Source of the DNA: Paenibacillus silvestris | GTDB lineage: Bacteria > Bacillota > Bacilli > Paenibacillales > NBRC-103111 | DNA: 64,000 nucleotides | NCBI RefSeq assembly: GCF_009882985.1 | Contig: NZ_WTUZ01000021.1 | Span: 290,499 to 354,498 of the forward strand | Direction: 5' to 3' | Shown here: positions 42,215 to 49,578 of the stretch, in pieces | How the letters are laid out: the number at the start of each line of letters is the position of its first letter | Position numbering within the stretch: the stretch's first letter is position 1 | The notes under the pieces: model-generated | What the model was told of the DNA's origin: nothing | Database searches by the model: none | The model's input: only the letters and a program-made list of their open reading frames with translations | Program-made: the position numbers and the translations under genes

Positions 42215-42907
42215 ATGAGCGAACAATTAGATATTCTTATTTTTGGTGCACATGCCGACGATGCTGAGATTGGGATGGCTGGAACGATTGCAAAGCATAC
42301 CGCGATGGGCTATCGGGTGGGTATTTGCGATCTAACCTACGCAGAGATGTCTTCCAATGGGACGGTTGAAACGAGGAAAGAAGAAGCAGAGCAAGCGGCA
42401 CAATTATTAGGATTGACCGTGCGAACGAATCTGGGGTTGCCAGATCGGGGCTTGTTCGTGACTCCCAGTCATATTGAACGAATTACAGCAGAAATCCGAA
42501 AATATAAACCTAGAATCGTTTTTGCTCCTTACTGGCAAGATCGACATCCCGATCATATTGCCTGCTCGGCATTAATTCAAGAAGCTGTCTTTAATGCCAA
42601 ACTGCGCAAATATTTGCCGGAGTCTGATCCCGTGAACGTGGAGAACATGTATTTTTATTTTATAAATGATGTGTACGAAGCTGATTTCATAGTCAATGTA
42701 ACAGATTATTACGAGACCAAAAAGGCGGCACTGAGCGCATATCGTTCGCAGTTCATAACAGGGCAAGGCAGCGTAGCGACACCGCTTAATCAAGGTTATA
42801 TAGAACGTGTAGTGGCTCGTGACCATTTATTGGGACAAAAGCGTATGCTTCCATATGCAGAAGGTTTCGTCTCTAAGCTGCCAATGGTGGTAGATCGATT
42901 CGATTGA
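42215..42907 (+). CDS. bshB1: Bacillithiol biosynthesis deacetylase BshB1
   Basis: 230 residues, LmbE/PIG-L zinc deacetylase. Zinc-binding GAHADDAEIGMAG (usually AHPDDxE; Pro is Ala here) and QDRHPDHIACS. Removes acetate from GlcNAc-malate in bacillithiol synthesis. ATG 42215 lies 1 nt after the mgsA stop; the ribosome binding site is weak, so translation is probably coupled. The frame is open far upstream into mgsA, which is not coding in this frame. Confidence 0.95.
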   Translation: MSEQLDILIFGAHADDAEIGMAGTIAKHTAMGYRVGICDLTYAEMSSNGTVETRKEEAEQAAQLLGLTVRTNLGLPDRGLFVTPSHIERITAEIRKYKPRIVFAPYWQDRHPDHIACSALIQEAVFNAKLRKYLPESDPVNVENMYFYFINDVYEADFIVNVTDYYETKKAALSAYRSQFITGQGSVATPLNQGYIERVVARDHLLGQKRMLPYAEGFVSKLPMVVDRFD

Positions 42908-42926
42908 TCTGGAAAAGAGGTGCAAA

Positions 42927-44099
42927 ATGAACGATAAACTTAAAATTGGAATTACGTGTTATCCAACGTTAGGCGGTTCAGGCGTTGTTGCAACAGAGCT
43001 CGGCAAGCTGCTTGCCGAAAAAGGGCATGAGGTGCATTTTATTACGCATAGCATGCCGTTTCGCCTGGGTAAATTTCATAAAAACATTTTTTATCATGAA
43101 GTGGAAGTCAGTCAGTATTATGTATTCCGTTACCCTCCGTATGATCTATCTCTTGCAAGCAAACTTGCACAAGTTGCGAAGATGGAAGAGCTTGATCTGC
43201 TTCATGTTCACTACGCGATTCCACATGCCGTGTGTGCACTGCTGGCCAAACAGATGGTTGGAAGCAAGCTGAAGGTCGTTACTACCCTTCACGGAACGGA
43301 TATTACGGTACTTGGTCAAGATCAATCCATTTCAGATTTAATTCGATATGCAATTAATGAGAGCGATGCAGTTACGGCAGTGTCGAAGGATTTAATTAAG
43401 GAAACTAGGGAATTACTGGATATTGACCGCGATATCGATTTAACCTATAACTTTGTTGATAAAAGGGTGTATTACCCCAGAGATGTCACGAAGCTTCGTG
43501 GGGAATTTGCAAGGCCGGAAGAAAAGATTCTTATTCATATTTCCAATTTTAGACCGGTCAAGCGCGTTCAGGATGTCATTGATATCTTTGCGAATGTAAG
43601 CAAGAGGATTCCTTCAAGGCTCTTATTTGTCGGCGAAGGTCCTGATTTGTCCAAAATGATTGCCAAGGTAAAAGAGCTAGGTCTTACCGATAAAGTCACG
43701 TTCTGTGGCAAGCAGGACGACGTATCACAGGTGATTTCTCTTGCTGATGTCATGCTCCTGCCTTCGGAGAAAGAAAGCTTCGGATTGGTCGCTCTGGAGG
43801 CGATGGCCTGTGGTGTGCCTACCATTGGGTCAAATGCAGGAGGAATTCCAGAGTTGATTACGCATGGGGAAACCGGTTACCTTGCCGATGTGGGCGATAC
43901 AGAAACAATGGCAGACCATGTAGTGAACCTGCTAAGCAATCAAGTACTGTATGAGCAAGTGGTGCAAAATTGTTTGGACCGTGCCAGATACACGTTTTGT
44001 AATGATATCACCACGCAGCAATATGAAGAAATTTATTATCGCGTATTGGGAAGAGAACTACCGGAATCACATCGGATTACAGCCTCATCCTGTCAATAA
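42927..44099 (+). CDS. bshA: N-acetyl-alpha-D-glucosaminyl L-malate synthase BshA
   Basis: 390 residues, GT4 glycosyltransferase, first step of bacillithiol synthesis. GITCYPTLGGSGVVATELG at the N-terminus, HGTDITVLG, SNFRPVKRVQD and the C-terminal ESFGLVALEAMACGVPTIGSNAGGIPE region (EX7E) are diagnostic. AGAGGTGC precedes ATG 42927. Order mgsA-bshB1-bshA-cca is the Bacillales standard. Confidence 0.97.
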   Translation: MNDKLKIGITCYPTLGGSGVVATELGKLLAEKGHEVHFITHSMPFRLGKFHKNIFYHEVEVSQYYVFRYPPYDLSLASKLAQVAKMEELDLLHVHYAIPHAVCALLAKQMVGSKLKVVTTLHGTDITVLGQDQSISDLIRYAINESDAVTAVSKDLIKETRELLDIDRDIDLTYNFVDKRVYYPRDVTKLRGEFARPEEKILIHISNFRPVKRVQDVIDIFANVSKRIPSRLLFVGEGPDLSKMIAKVKELGLTDKVTFCGKQDDVSQVISLADVMLLPSEKESFGLVALEAMACGVPTIGSNAGGIPELITHGETGYLADVGDTETMADHVVNLLSNQVLYEQVVQNCLDRARYTFCNDITTQQYEEIYYRVLGRELPESHRITASSCQ

Positions 44100-44125
44100 G
44101 AGGATGTACGCTGGATAGGAGTAAC

Positions 44126-45412
44126 ATGTTGGATGTTCGAAAAATAGGGGAGGAAGATCGAGGCGCTTCGTACGTTCTGACTAAGCTTACGGAGGCAGGC
44201 TATGAAGCTTACCTCGTAGGTGGCTGCGTACGGGATGCTGTACTCGATCGGCCGATTAAAGATATCGATATCGCGACGTCAGCTTTGCCGGAGCAGGTGA
44301 TTGCCTGCTTCCCGCGGACGGCGCCGACAGGACTTCAACACGGAACGGTTACAGTCATCCTGCAACAGGGGACGTATGAAGTGACGACGTTTCGCCAAGA
44401 GGCGGAGTATGAAGGTTTTCGCCGCCCGGCTTCAGTCGCGTATATCTCCGACTTGACGGAGGATCTGAAGCGGCGTGATTTTACCATGAACGCGATGGCG
44501 ATGGACCGCGAAGGCGAAGTGATCGATCCGTTTGATGGGCAAACGGATCTCGCATTAGGCGTGCTCCGCTGCGTAGGCAAAGCGGAGGAACGCTTCGGCG
44601 AAGATGCGCTGCGCATGCTTCGCTGCATTCGTTTTGCCTCGACCTACAATCTGCAGGTCGAGGAGAGCACGTGGCAGGCGCTGCTGGTGCAAGCACCGCT
44701 GCTGCGCCACATCGCCATGGAGCGCGTGCGCAGCGAGCTCCAGCGTATGATTGACGGCCCCGCCCCTGCGCGGGCCGTCAGGCTGCTCCTGGCGAGCCGC
44801 CTGACGGCGCACCTCAAAAAGCAGCTTCCGCTGCCTTTTGAGCGCTGGCTCGCCTGGGATGACGCGCTGGACGCTGTCAGCGCGCTGGAGGAGCAGCATG
44901 ACCGCTGGTCCATGCTGCTGATGCTCCTGGAGGTGCCGGCGGACGTGGTCCGCACGGCGCTCCAGGAGCTGACCTTCTCCCGCGCCGATGGCGACGCGGT
45001 AGGGGCTATATTGGCCCTGCGCGAAGCAGTGGCCGCCTCACCATCAGACCCTGCTCCGCTGGAGCGGGTCTGGAAGCTTGGCGCGGTGCGCAGCGGCGCA
45101 GCCGCCGCTCGCGCGCTGCTGCGGCTGCTGCGTGTGCTGCAGCCGAGTCATGGTCAGCGCGGCAAGCTCGCGCTGTTTCTTGAAGCTACCGCGCCGGAGC
45201 TGGTGCGCCGCGGGGAGGTTTGGCTGAGCGAGGTACCTTGCTTCAGCCTGAAGGACCTCGCCATATCCGGCAAGGATCTGGCGTCAGAGCTGGCCATGCA
45301 GCCGGGCCCATGGATGGGCAAGCTGCTGCAGGAACTGCTGGAAAGAACCGCGCTCGGCGAATTGCCGAACGAGCGAGAGTCGCTTTTACAAGCCGCGCGT
45401 GCTGCGAAGTAG
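44126..45412 (+). CDS. cca: CCA tRNA nucleotidyltransferase
   Basis: 428 residues, class II CCA-adding enzyme. YLVGGCVRDAVLDRPIKDIDIAT carries the GG motif and catalytic DxD (DID); TPTGLQHGTVTV and RRDFTMNAMAMD are the next motifs. Adds CCA to tRNA 3' ends, needed by tRNA-Pro in this window. From about 44560 to 45390 the gene is very GC-rich (41 of 60 bases in 44701-44760) and the protein Ala/Leu/Arg-rich, unlike the front. The stop codon lies within a terminator hairpin. Confidence 0.96.
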   Translation: MLDVRKIGEEDRGASYVLTKLTEAGYEAYLVGGCVRDAVLDRPIKDIDIATSALPEQVIACFPRTAPTGLQHGTVTVILQQGTYEVTTFRQEAEYEGFRRPASVAYISDLTEDLKRRDFTMNAMAMDREGEVIDPFDGQTDLALGVLRCVGKAEERFGEDALRMLRCIRFASTYNLQVEESTWQALLVQAPLLRHIAMERVRSELQRMIDGPAPARAVRLLLASRLTAHLKKQLPLPFERWLAWDDALDAVSALEEQHDRWSMLLMLLEVPADVVRTALQELTFSRADGDAVGAILALREAVAASPSDPAPLERVWKLGAVRSGAAAARALLRLLRVLQPSHGQRGKLALFLEATAPELVRRGEVWLSEVPCFSLKDLAISGKDLASELAMQPGPWMGKLLQELLERTALGELPNERESLLQAARAAK

Positions 45413-45431
45413 CAGCGCGCGTGGTTTTTTT
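45393..45431 (+). terminator. Intrinsic terminator overlapping the cca stop
   Basis: CCGCGCGTGCTGC (45393-45405), loop GAAGTA, GCAGCGCGCGTGG (45412-45424), two G·U pairs, T7. The TAG stop spans 45410-45412, so the left arm is coding. Confidence 0.88.
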
Positions 45432-45469
45432 ACTTATGTTTTTCAACTAGTTAATTTGGAGTGAACAGA

Positions 45470-46438
45470 ATGAATGAGCGGATATTAGAGCTATTTCAAG
45501 AATCGCCGGAAACTTACGTGTCAGGTGAGGAAATCAGCCGTAGATTAAACGTAAGTCGCACAGCGATTTGGAAGCATATCGAAGAGCTGCGGGCGGCTGG
45601 GTATGAATTTGAGGCAGCCCCGCGCAAAGGTTATCGGCTGGTAAGCAAGCCGGATAAATGGCAGGTCGCTGAGCTGCTGCAGGGATTGAAGACGAAAGTG
45701 CTCGGACAAAAGGTGCATGTGTATGGAGAAGTAAGCTCCACCCAGACGATTGCTCACGCACTGGTTGCGTCAGGGGCTTCTGAGGGCACGCTGGTGCTTG
45801 CTGAAGCACAAACAGCTGGGCGCGGCCGAATGGGGCGTGCGTGGCATTCTCCATCGGGTAAAGGGATTTGGATGAGTCTGGTGCTCACACCCAAGGTACC
45901 TGTTTACTTTATGCCACAGCTGACACTGCTGAGCGCAGTCGCGCTTTGTCGCTCCATCCAGAAAGTGTGCCGTGTTGACATCGGGATCAAATGGCCGAAT
46001 GATTTGCTGATTAAAGGGAAGAAAGTCAGCGGGATTTTGCTGGAGAGCAGCGGCGAGGATGAAAGATTGAAGTATGTCATTGCCGGGATTGGCATATCCG
46101 TGAATTTGAAAGTTGAAGACTATCCGGAGGAGCTCCGTTCTATTGCAACTTCTTTGGCGATTGAATCTGGTACGGATATCAAAAGAGAAACATTAGTACA
46201 AGCCTTTCTTTTAGAATTCGAAGAGCTGTATGCTTTGTACTTGGAAGAGGGGTTCTCCCCAATCCGATTGCTTTGGGAAGCCCTGAGTGTCACTCTCAAG
46301 CGTCCTATCCGAACCTATACACCTAATGGCGTAGTGGAGGGTATTGCGGACTCCTTGGATGACTCAGGCGCGTTAACGGTGATTAAAGGGGACGGAGAGA
46401 AAATCAAAGTCTATTCTGGCGATATTGAACTGCGTTAG
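45470..46438 (+). CDS. birA: Biotin-protein ligase / biotin repressor BirA
   Basis: 322 residues. N-terminal winged helix (YVSGEEISRRLNVSRTAIWKHIEELRAAG, DNA binding), central ligase domain with GRGRMGRAWHSP and WPNDLLIKGKKVSGIL, and a C-terminal SH3-like domain. Attaches biotin to carboxylases and, with the HTH, represses biotin genes. GGAGTG lies 8 nt before ATG 45470; GTG 45461 overlaps that site. Same cca-birA-panBCD order as B. subtilis. Confidence 0.97.
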   Translation: MNERILELFQESPETYVSGEEISRRLNVSRTAIWKHIEELRAAGYEFEAAPRKGYRLVSKPDKWQVAELLQGLKTKVLGQKVHVYGEVSSTQTIAHALVASGASEGTLVLAEAQTAGRGRMGRAWHSPSGKGIWMSLVLTPKVPVYFMPQLTLLSAVALCRSIQKVCRVDIGIKWPNDLLIKGKKVSGILLESSGEDERLKYVIAGIGISVNLKVEDYPEELRSIATSLAIESGTDIKRETLVQAFLLEFEELYALYLEEGFSPIRLLWEALSVTLKRPIRTYTPNGVVEGIADSLDDSGALTVIKGDGEKIKVYSGDIELR

Positions 46439-46473
46439 CAAAAGTTGAGGTATCAATTGGAAGCTACATTTGG

Positions 46474-46662
46474 TATAATTGAGAAGCGAGGCGGTATCCT
46501 TAAAGGAACTGCACTTGCTGCTATACAAGCGTAGTTACATGGTTAACTCAGTCAAATAATGAGTAAACAAGATGTTAGATTCTGCTCTGAGCCTACGGGA
46601 CCGAGACAGAAGAATCATTGGATTCTTTCTGAACGCGATCCTTTTAGCTCTTAGCTAAAAGG
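46474..46662 (+). promoter_or_regulatory. Structured panB leader, candidate pan RNA motif
   Basis: An extended -10 (TGGTATAAT, hexamer 46474-46479) starts a leader of about 175 nt. It contains GTTAACTCA pairing with TGAGTAAAC as a stem with one A facing an A (about 46542-46568), and a second stem closed by GATTCT/AGAATC around 46577-46615, before a terminator. The known pan motif precedes panB in Firmicutes and is a stem with bulged adenosines, which fits. The identification is by position and shape only. Confidence 0.5.
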
Positions 46663-46669
46663 TTTTTTT
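46640..46669 (+). terminator. Terminator in the panB leader
   Basis: Perfect 10-bp stem CCTTTTAGCT (46640-46649), CTT loop, AGCTAAAAGG (46653-46662), T7. It lies 28 nt before panB, so it probably acts as a conditional terminator for the leader and not for birA alone. Confidence 0.88.
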
Positions 46670-46696
46670 ATTTTATATGAGGAAGCTGGGATATGA

Positions 46697-47551
46697 ATGG
46701 AAAAGCGGAAGCCGCTAACAACAGCTAGAATGAGAAAAATGAAGCAAGACGGGGTACCTATTACGATGGTAACAGCTTATGATTACCCGTCAGCTCGTTT
46801 GTCCGAAGAAGCCGGTATTGATGTGATCCTCGTTGGAGATTCACTTGGAAATGTCGTACTGGGGTATGATTCGACTTTGCCAGTGACGCTCGATGACATG
46901 GTCTATCATACACGTGCCGCGGTACGCGGAGCTTCGAACACGTTTATCGTAGCGGATATGCCATTCTTCACGTACCATGGAAGCTTGGACACGACATTAA
47001 AAGGCGTCGCCCGCCTAATGCAAGAGGGTGGAGCGAAGGCTGTGAAACTCGAAGGAGGAGCTGAGATTGCCGCAACGGTCAAAGCGATCACAGAAGCTGG
47101 TGTTCCTGTCATCGGGCATCTTGGGCTGACTCCGCAATCGGTTCATCAGCTCGGCGGTTTCCGCGTGCAAGGCCGGAGTTCAGAGCAAGCAGAGAAGCTG
47201 CTCAGCGATGCCAAAGCTATTGAGGAAGCGGGTGCTTTCGCGATTGTGCTGGAGCTGGTTACGGATGAATTGGCTGAATGGATTACCAAGCAGCTATCCA
47301 TCCCGACAATTGGCATTGGATCAGGGGTTCACTGCGATGGGCAGGTACTTGTCTATCATGATCTATTACAGTATGGTTCTGACAGCGCGCCCAGAAAGTT
47401 TGTAAAAGCTTACGCGAATATCGGGGAAACTATTCGTGAAGGCATTCGTGAATATGTAAAAGAAGTGAAAGAGCGCACATTCCCCGCACAGGAAAACACG
47501 TTTCATATGGATAACGATGTAGTTCAATATTTGTACGGCGATAAGGAGTAG
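46697..47551 (+). CDS. panB: 3-methyl-2-oxobutanoate hydroxymethyltransferase
   Basis: 284 residues. First committed step of pantothenate synthesis. MVTAYDYPSARLSEEAGID, ILVGDSLGNVVLG, AVKLEGG and GHLGLTPQSV are family motifs. ATG 46697 has GAGGAAG upstream. First gene of panBCD; its leader carries a terminator, so expression is probably controlled by premature termination. Confidence 0.97.
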   Translation: MEKRKPLTTARMRKMKQDGVPITMVTAYDYPSARLSEEAGIDVILVGDSLGNVVLGYDSTLPVTLDDMVYHTRAAVRGASNTFIVADMPFFTYHGSLDTTLKGVARLMQEGGAKAVKLEGGAEIAATVKAITEAGVPVIGHLGLTPQSVHQLGGFRVQGRSSEQAEKLLSDAKAIEEAGAFAIVLELVTDELAEWITKQLSIPTIGIGSGVHCDGQVLVYHDLLQYGSDSAPRKFVKAYANIGETIREGIREYVKEVKERTFPAQENTFHMDNDVVQYLYGDKE

Positions 47552-47560
47552 TGAGCGGCC

Positions 47561-48442
47561 ATGAAAGCGATCCAGACCATGGAAGTGATTCATTCGATAG
47601 CCGATCTGCGTTCTCGTATCAGCGAATACCGACGTAAGAATGATGGATCTGTAGGTTTTGTACCTACAATGGGTTATCTGCACGAAGGACACGCGAGCTT
47701 GCTGCGTAAAGCACGTTCGCAGAGCGGGCTTGTGGTACTGAGTATTTTTGTTAATCCGCTGCAGTTTGGTCCTGGAGAGGATTTTGAGCGCTATCCGCGC
47801 AACACGGAGCGAGATCTTGAGGTTGCAGAAGCAGCCGGCGCCGATCTGGTTTTCATGCCCACGGTGAGTGAAATGTATCCGACTCCGACACGTACGACTG
47901 TTGCTGTGTCAGGCCTAACATCGAGGCTCTGCGGAGCGTCCAGACCAGGACATTTTGACGGCGTAGCAACAGTGGTTAGTAAGTTGTTCCACATCGTGCA
48001 GCCAGATCAGGCGTTTTTTGGACTGAAAGATGCCCAGCAGGTTGCCGTGATTCAGCAGATGGTGCAGGATTTAAATTTACCTGTCGAAATCGTCCCCTGC
48101 CCAACACTGCGCGAAAAAGATGGCCTCGCCATGAGTTCACGCAATGTTTATCTATCGGACGAAGAGCGGAAGCAAGCGTTAGTTCTTTCGCAGGCTTTGG
48201 ATAAAGCGAAGGAATTCGTCCAATCTCGACCTAATTTCCACGCTGCAGAACTAGAAAACTTGGTTACCAGCCATATAGCGTCAGCACCATTAGCCGTTAT
48301 TGATTATGTGGAAGTACTTGCATTTCCAAGCTTAGAACCATTTGAAAATAGCACTCATACCGATTCAATCATTCTTGCACTTGCTGTTAAATTCGGCAAA
48401 ACACGTTTAATCGATAATGTCATTTTACAATTAAGGAAGTGA
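47561..48442 (+). CDS. panC: Pantothenate synthetase
   Basis: 293 residues, HIGH-superfamily ligase that joins pantoate and beta-alanine. [14 protein letters not shown] holds the HIGH-like [22 protein letters not shown] and [10 protein letters not shown] are conserved. ATG 47561 is used (AAGGAG about 12 nt upstream); an ATG at 47579 is also in frame. The stop TGA overlaps the ribosome binding region of panD. Confidence 0.96.
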   Translation: MKAIQTMEVIHSIADLRSRISEYRRKNDGSVGFVPTMGYLHEGHASLLRKARSQSGLVVLSIFVNPLQFGPGEDFERYPRNTERDLEVAEAAGADLVFMPTVSEMYPTPTRTTVAVSGLTSRLCGASRPGHFDGVATVVSKLFHIVQPDQAFFGLKDAQQVAVIQQMVQDLNLPVEIVPCPTLREKDGLAMSSRNVYLSDEERKQALVLSQALDKAKEFVQSRPNFHAAELENLVTSHIASAPLAVIDYVEVLAFPSLEPFENSTHTDSIILALAVKFGKTRLIDNVILQLRK

Positions 48443-48447
48443 AGTTT

Positions 48448-48831
48448 ATGTTTCGCACGATGATGAAAGCCAAAATACACCGCGCTACCGTAACAGAAGC
48501 GAATTTGAACTATATTGGAAGCATTACAATTGATGAGGATTTGCTTGATCTTGTTGATATGCTGCCTAATGAGAAAGTGCAAATTGTTAATAACAATAAC
48601 GGCGCACGCCTTGAAACGTACATTATTGCAGGCCCACGCGGGACTGGAGTCGTCTGTTTGAACGGTGCCGCGGCACGTTTGGTTCAGGAAGGTGATACGG
48701 TCATTATTATGACGTATGCCACGATGACCGACGAAGAAGCCAGGAAGCATCAGCCGACGGTTGCTATCATGGGAGAAAATAATAAAGTTGCCCAATTGTT
48801 AAAAGCAGAGGAGCATTCCACCATCCTTTAA
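48448..48831 (+). CDS. panD: Aspartate 1-decarboxylase
   Basis: 127 residues, pyruvoyl enzyme giving beta-alanine for PanC. The self-cleavage site YIGSIT places Gly24-Ser25 exactly at the standard position when ATG 48448 is the start. AAGGAAG at 48432-48439 supports it; GTG 48439 is too close. [17 protein letters not shown] is conserved. Last gene of panBCD. A small CCATC/GATGG hairpin covers the stop but lacks a real T run. Confidence 0.97.
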   Translation: MFRTMMKAKIHRATVTEANLNYIGSITIDEDLLDLVDMLPNEKVQIVNNNNGARLETYIIAGPRGTGVVCLNGAAARLVQEGDTVIIMTYATMTDEEARKHQPTVAIMGENNKVAQLLKAEEHSTIL

Positions 48832-48910
48832 GATGGTCCTTTCCATGCATGAAATCGGCTCTGTTTACAAAGAATGAGGGTAAGCTTTCGAAGCAAAGGT
48901 GGGATGCCAA

Positions 48911-49504
48911 ATGTTTAAGCATTTATTTTCCACAATGAACGAGGTTTTGGAAGAAATCCAAAAAGAATATCCGAATAGTGATGTGGAGAAAAGAGCGGAG
49001 CTTGACGAACAATTGCAAGTGTTGAAAACAATGAGCGATGAGTTCATTGAGGCGTGGCTGCTTTTTGAGGAGAAGCTGGGAAAGTTTTATGGGGCCGTGC
49101 CGATCAGTACCCAAACCCTTCATAAAGAACTGATGGATCTTGATCTGTCAGGGAAACAAACGGATGAGTTTGTACGCGGGCAAGGGTACTACAAGCTTTA
49201 CATGTATGATCAAGCGATCAAGGAATTTGAAGTCTTGATTCGCAGGCAGCCTGATTTCTTGTTGGCAAGGGTCTATTTGGCGATGGGGCATCTGCGCAAA
49301 GGGGAGTTTGGGGATGCGTATAGGCACTTCAAATTCCTGCTGCCGCTAACGGATAACTCCAAGATGAAGGCAATTTCCTACAACGCCATGGGAGTCATTC
49401 AGGTGCAGAATCAGAATATAGAAAAAGCTTTCGAGTATTTTCAAAAAGCGTACCATACGGATCCATCATGTATGGAGCCTCTCATCAATCTGGACGAGTC
49501 CTAA
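48911..49504 (+). CDS. TPR-like cytoplasmic protein
   Basis: 197 residues, all-helical. The first third is coiled-coil-like and charged; the rest has tetratricopeptide-like repeats (GQGYYKLYMYDQAIKEFEVL, VYLAMGHLRKGEFGDAYRHF, NAMGVIQVQNQNIEKAFEYF). No signal or membrane part. AAGGTGGG precedes ATG 48911. It lies between panD and dinG as an independent gene. Partner and function unknown. Confidence 0.78.
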   Translation: MFKHLFSTMNEVLEEIQKEYPNSDVEKRAELDEQLQVLKTMSDEFIEAWLLFEEKLGKFYGAVPISTQTLHKELMDLDLSGKQTDEFVRGQGYYKLYMYDQAIKEFEVLIRRQPDFLLARVYLAMGHLRKGEFGDAYRHFKFLLPLTDNSKMKAISYNAMGVIQVQNQNIEKAFEYFQKAYHTDPSCMEPLINLDES

Positions 49505-49578
49505 AACCAATATGGCGATCAGGTATTCCCTTTTCCTAATAAGATTTGGTATGCTAGGAGAAGTGCAGGACGAAGGGA

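Noticed and set aside
44335..44955. Minus-strand frames opposite cca
   Set aside because: Same cause: high GC removes stop codons on the opposite strand; the plus-strand Cca motifs are unmistakable.
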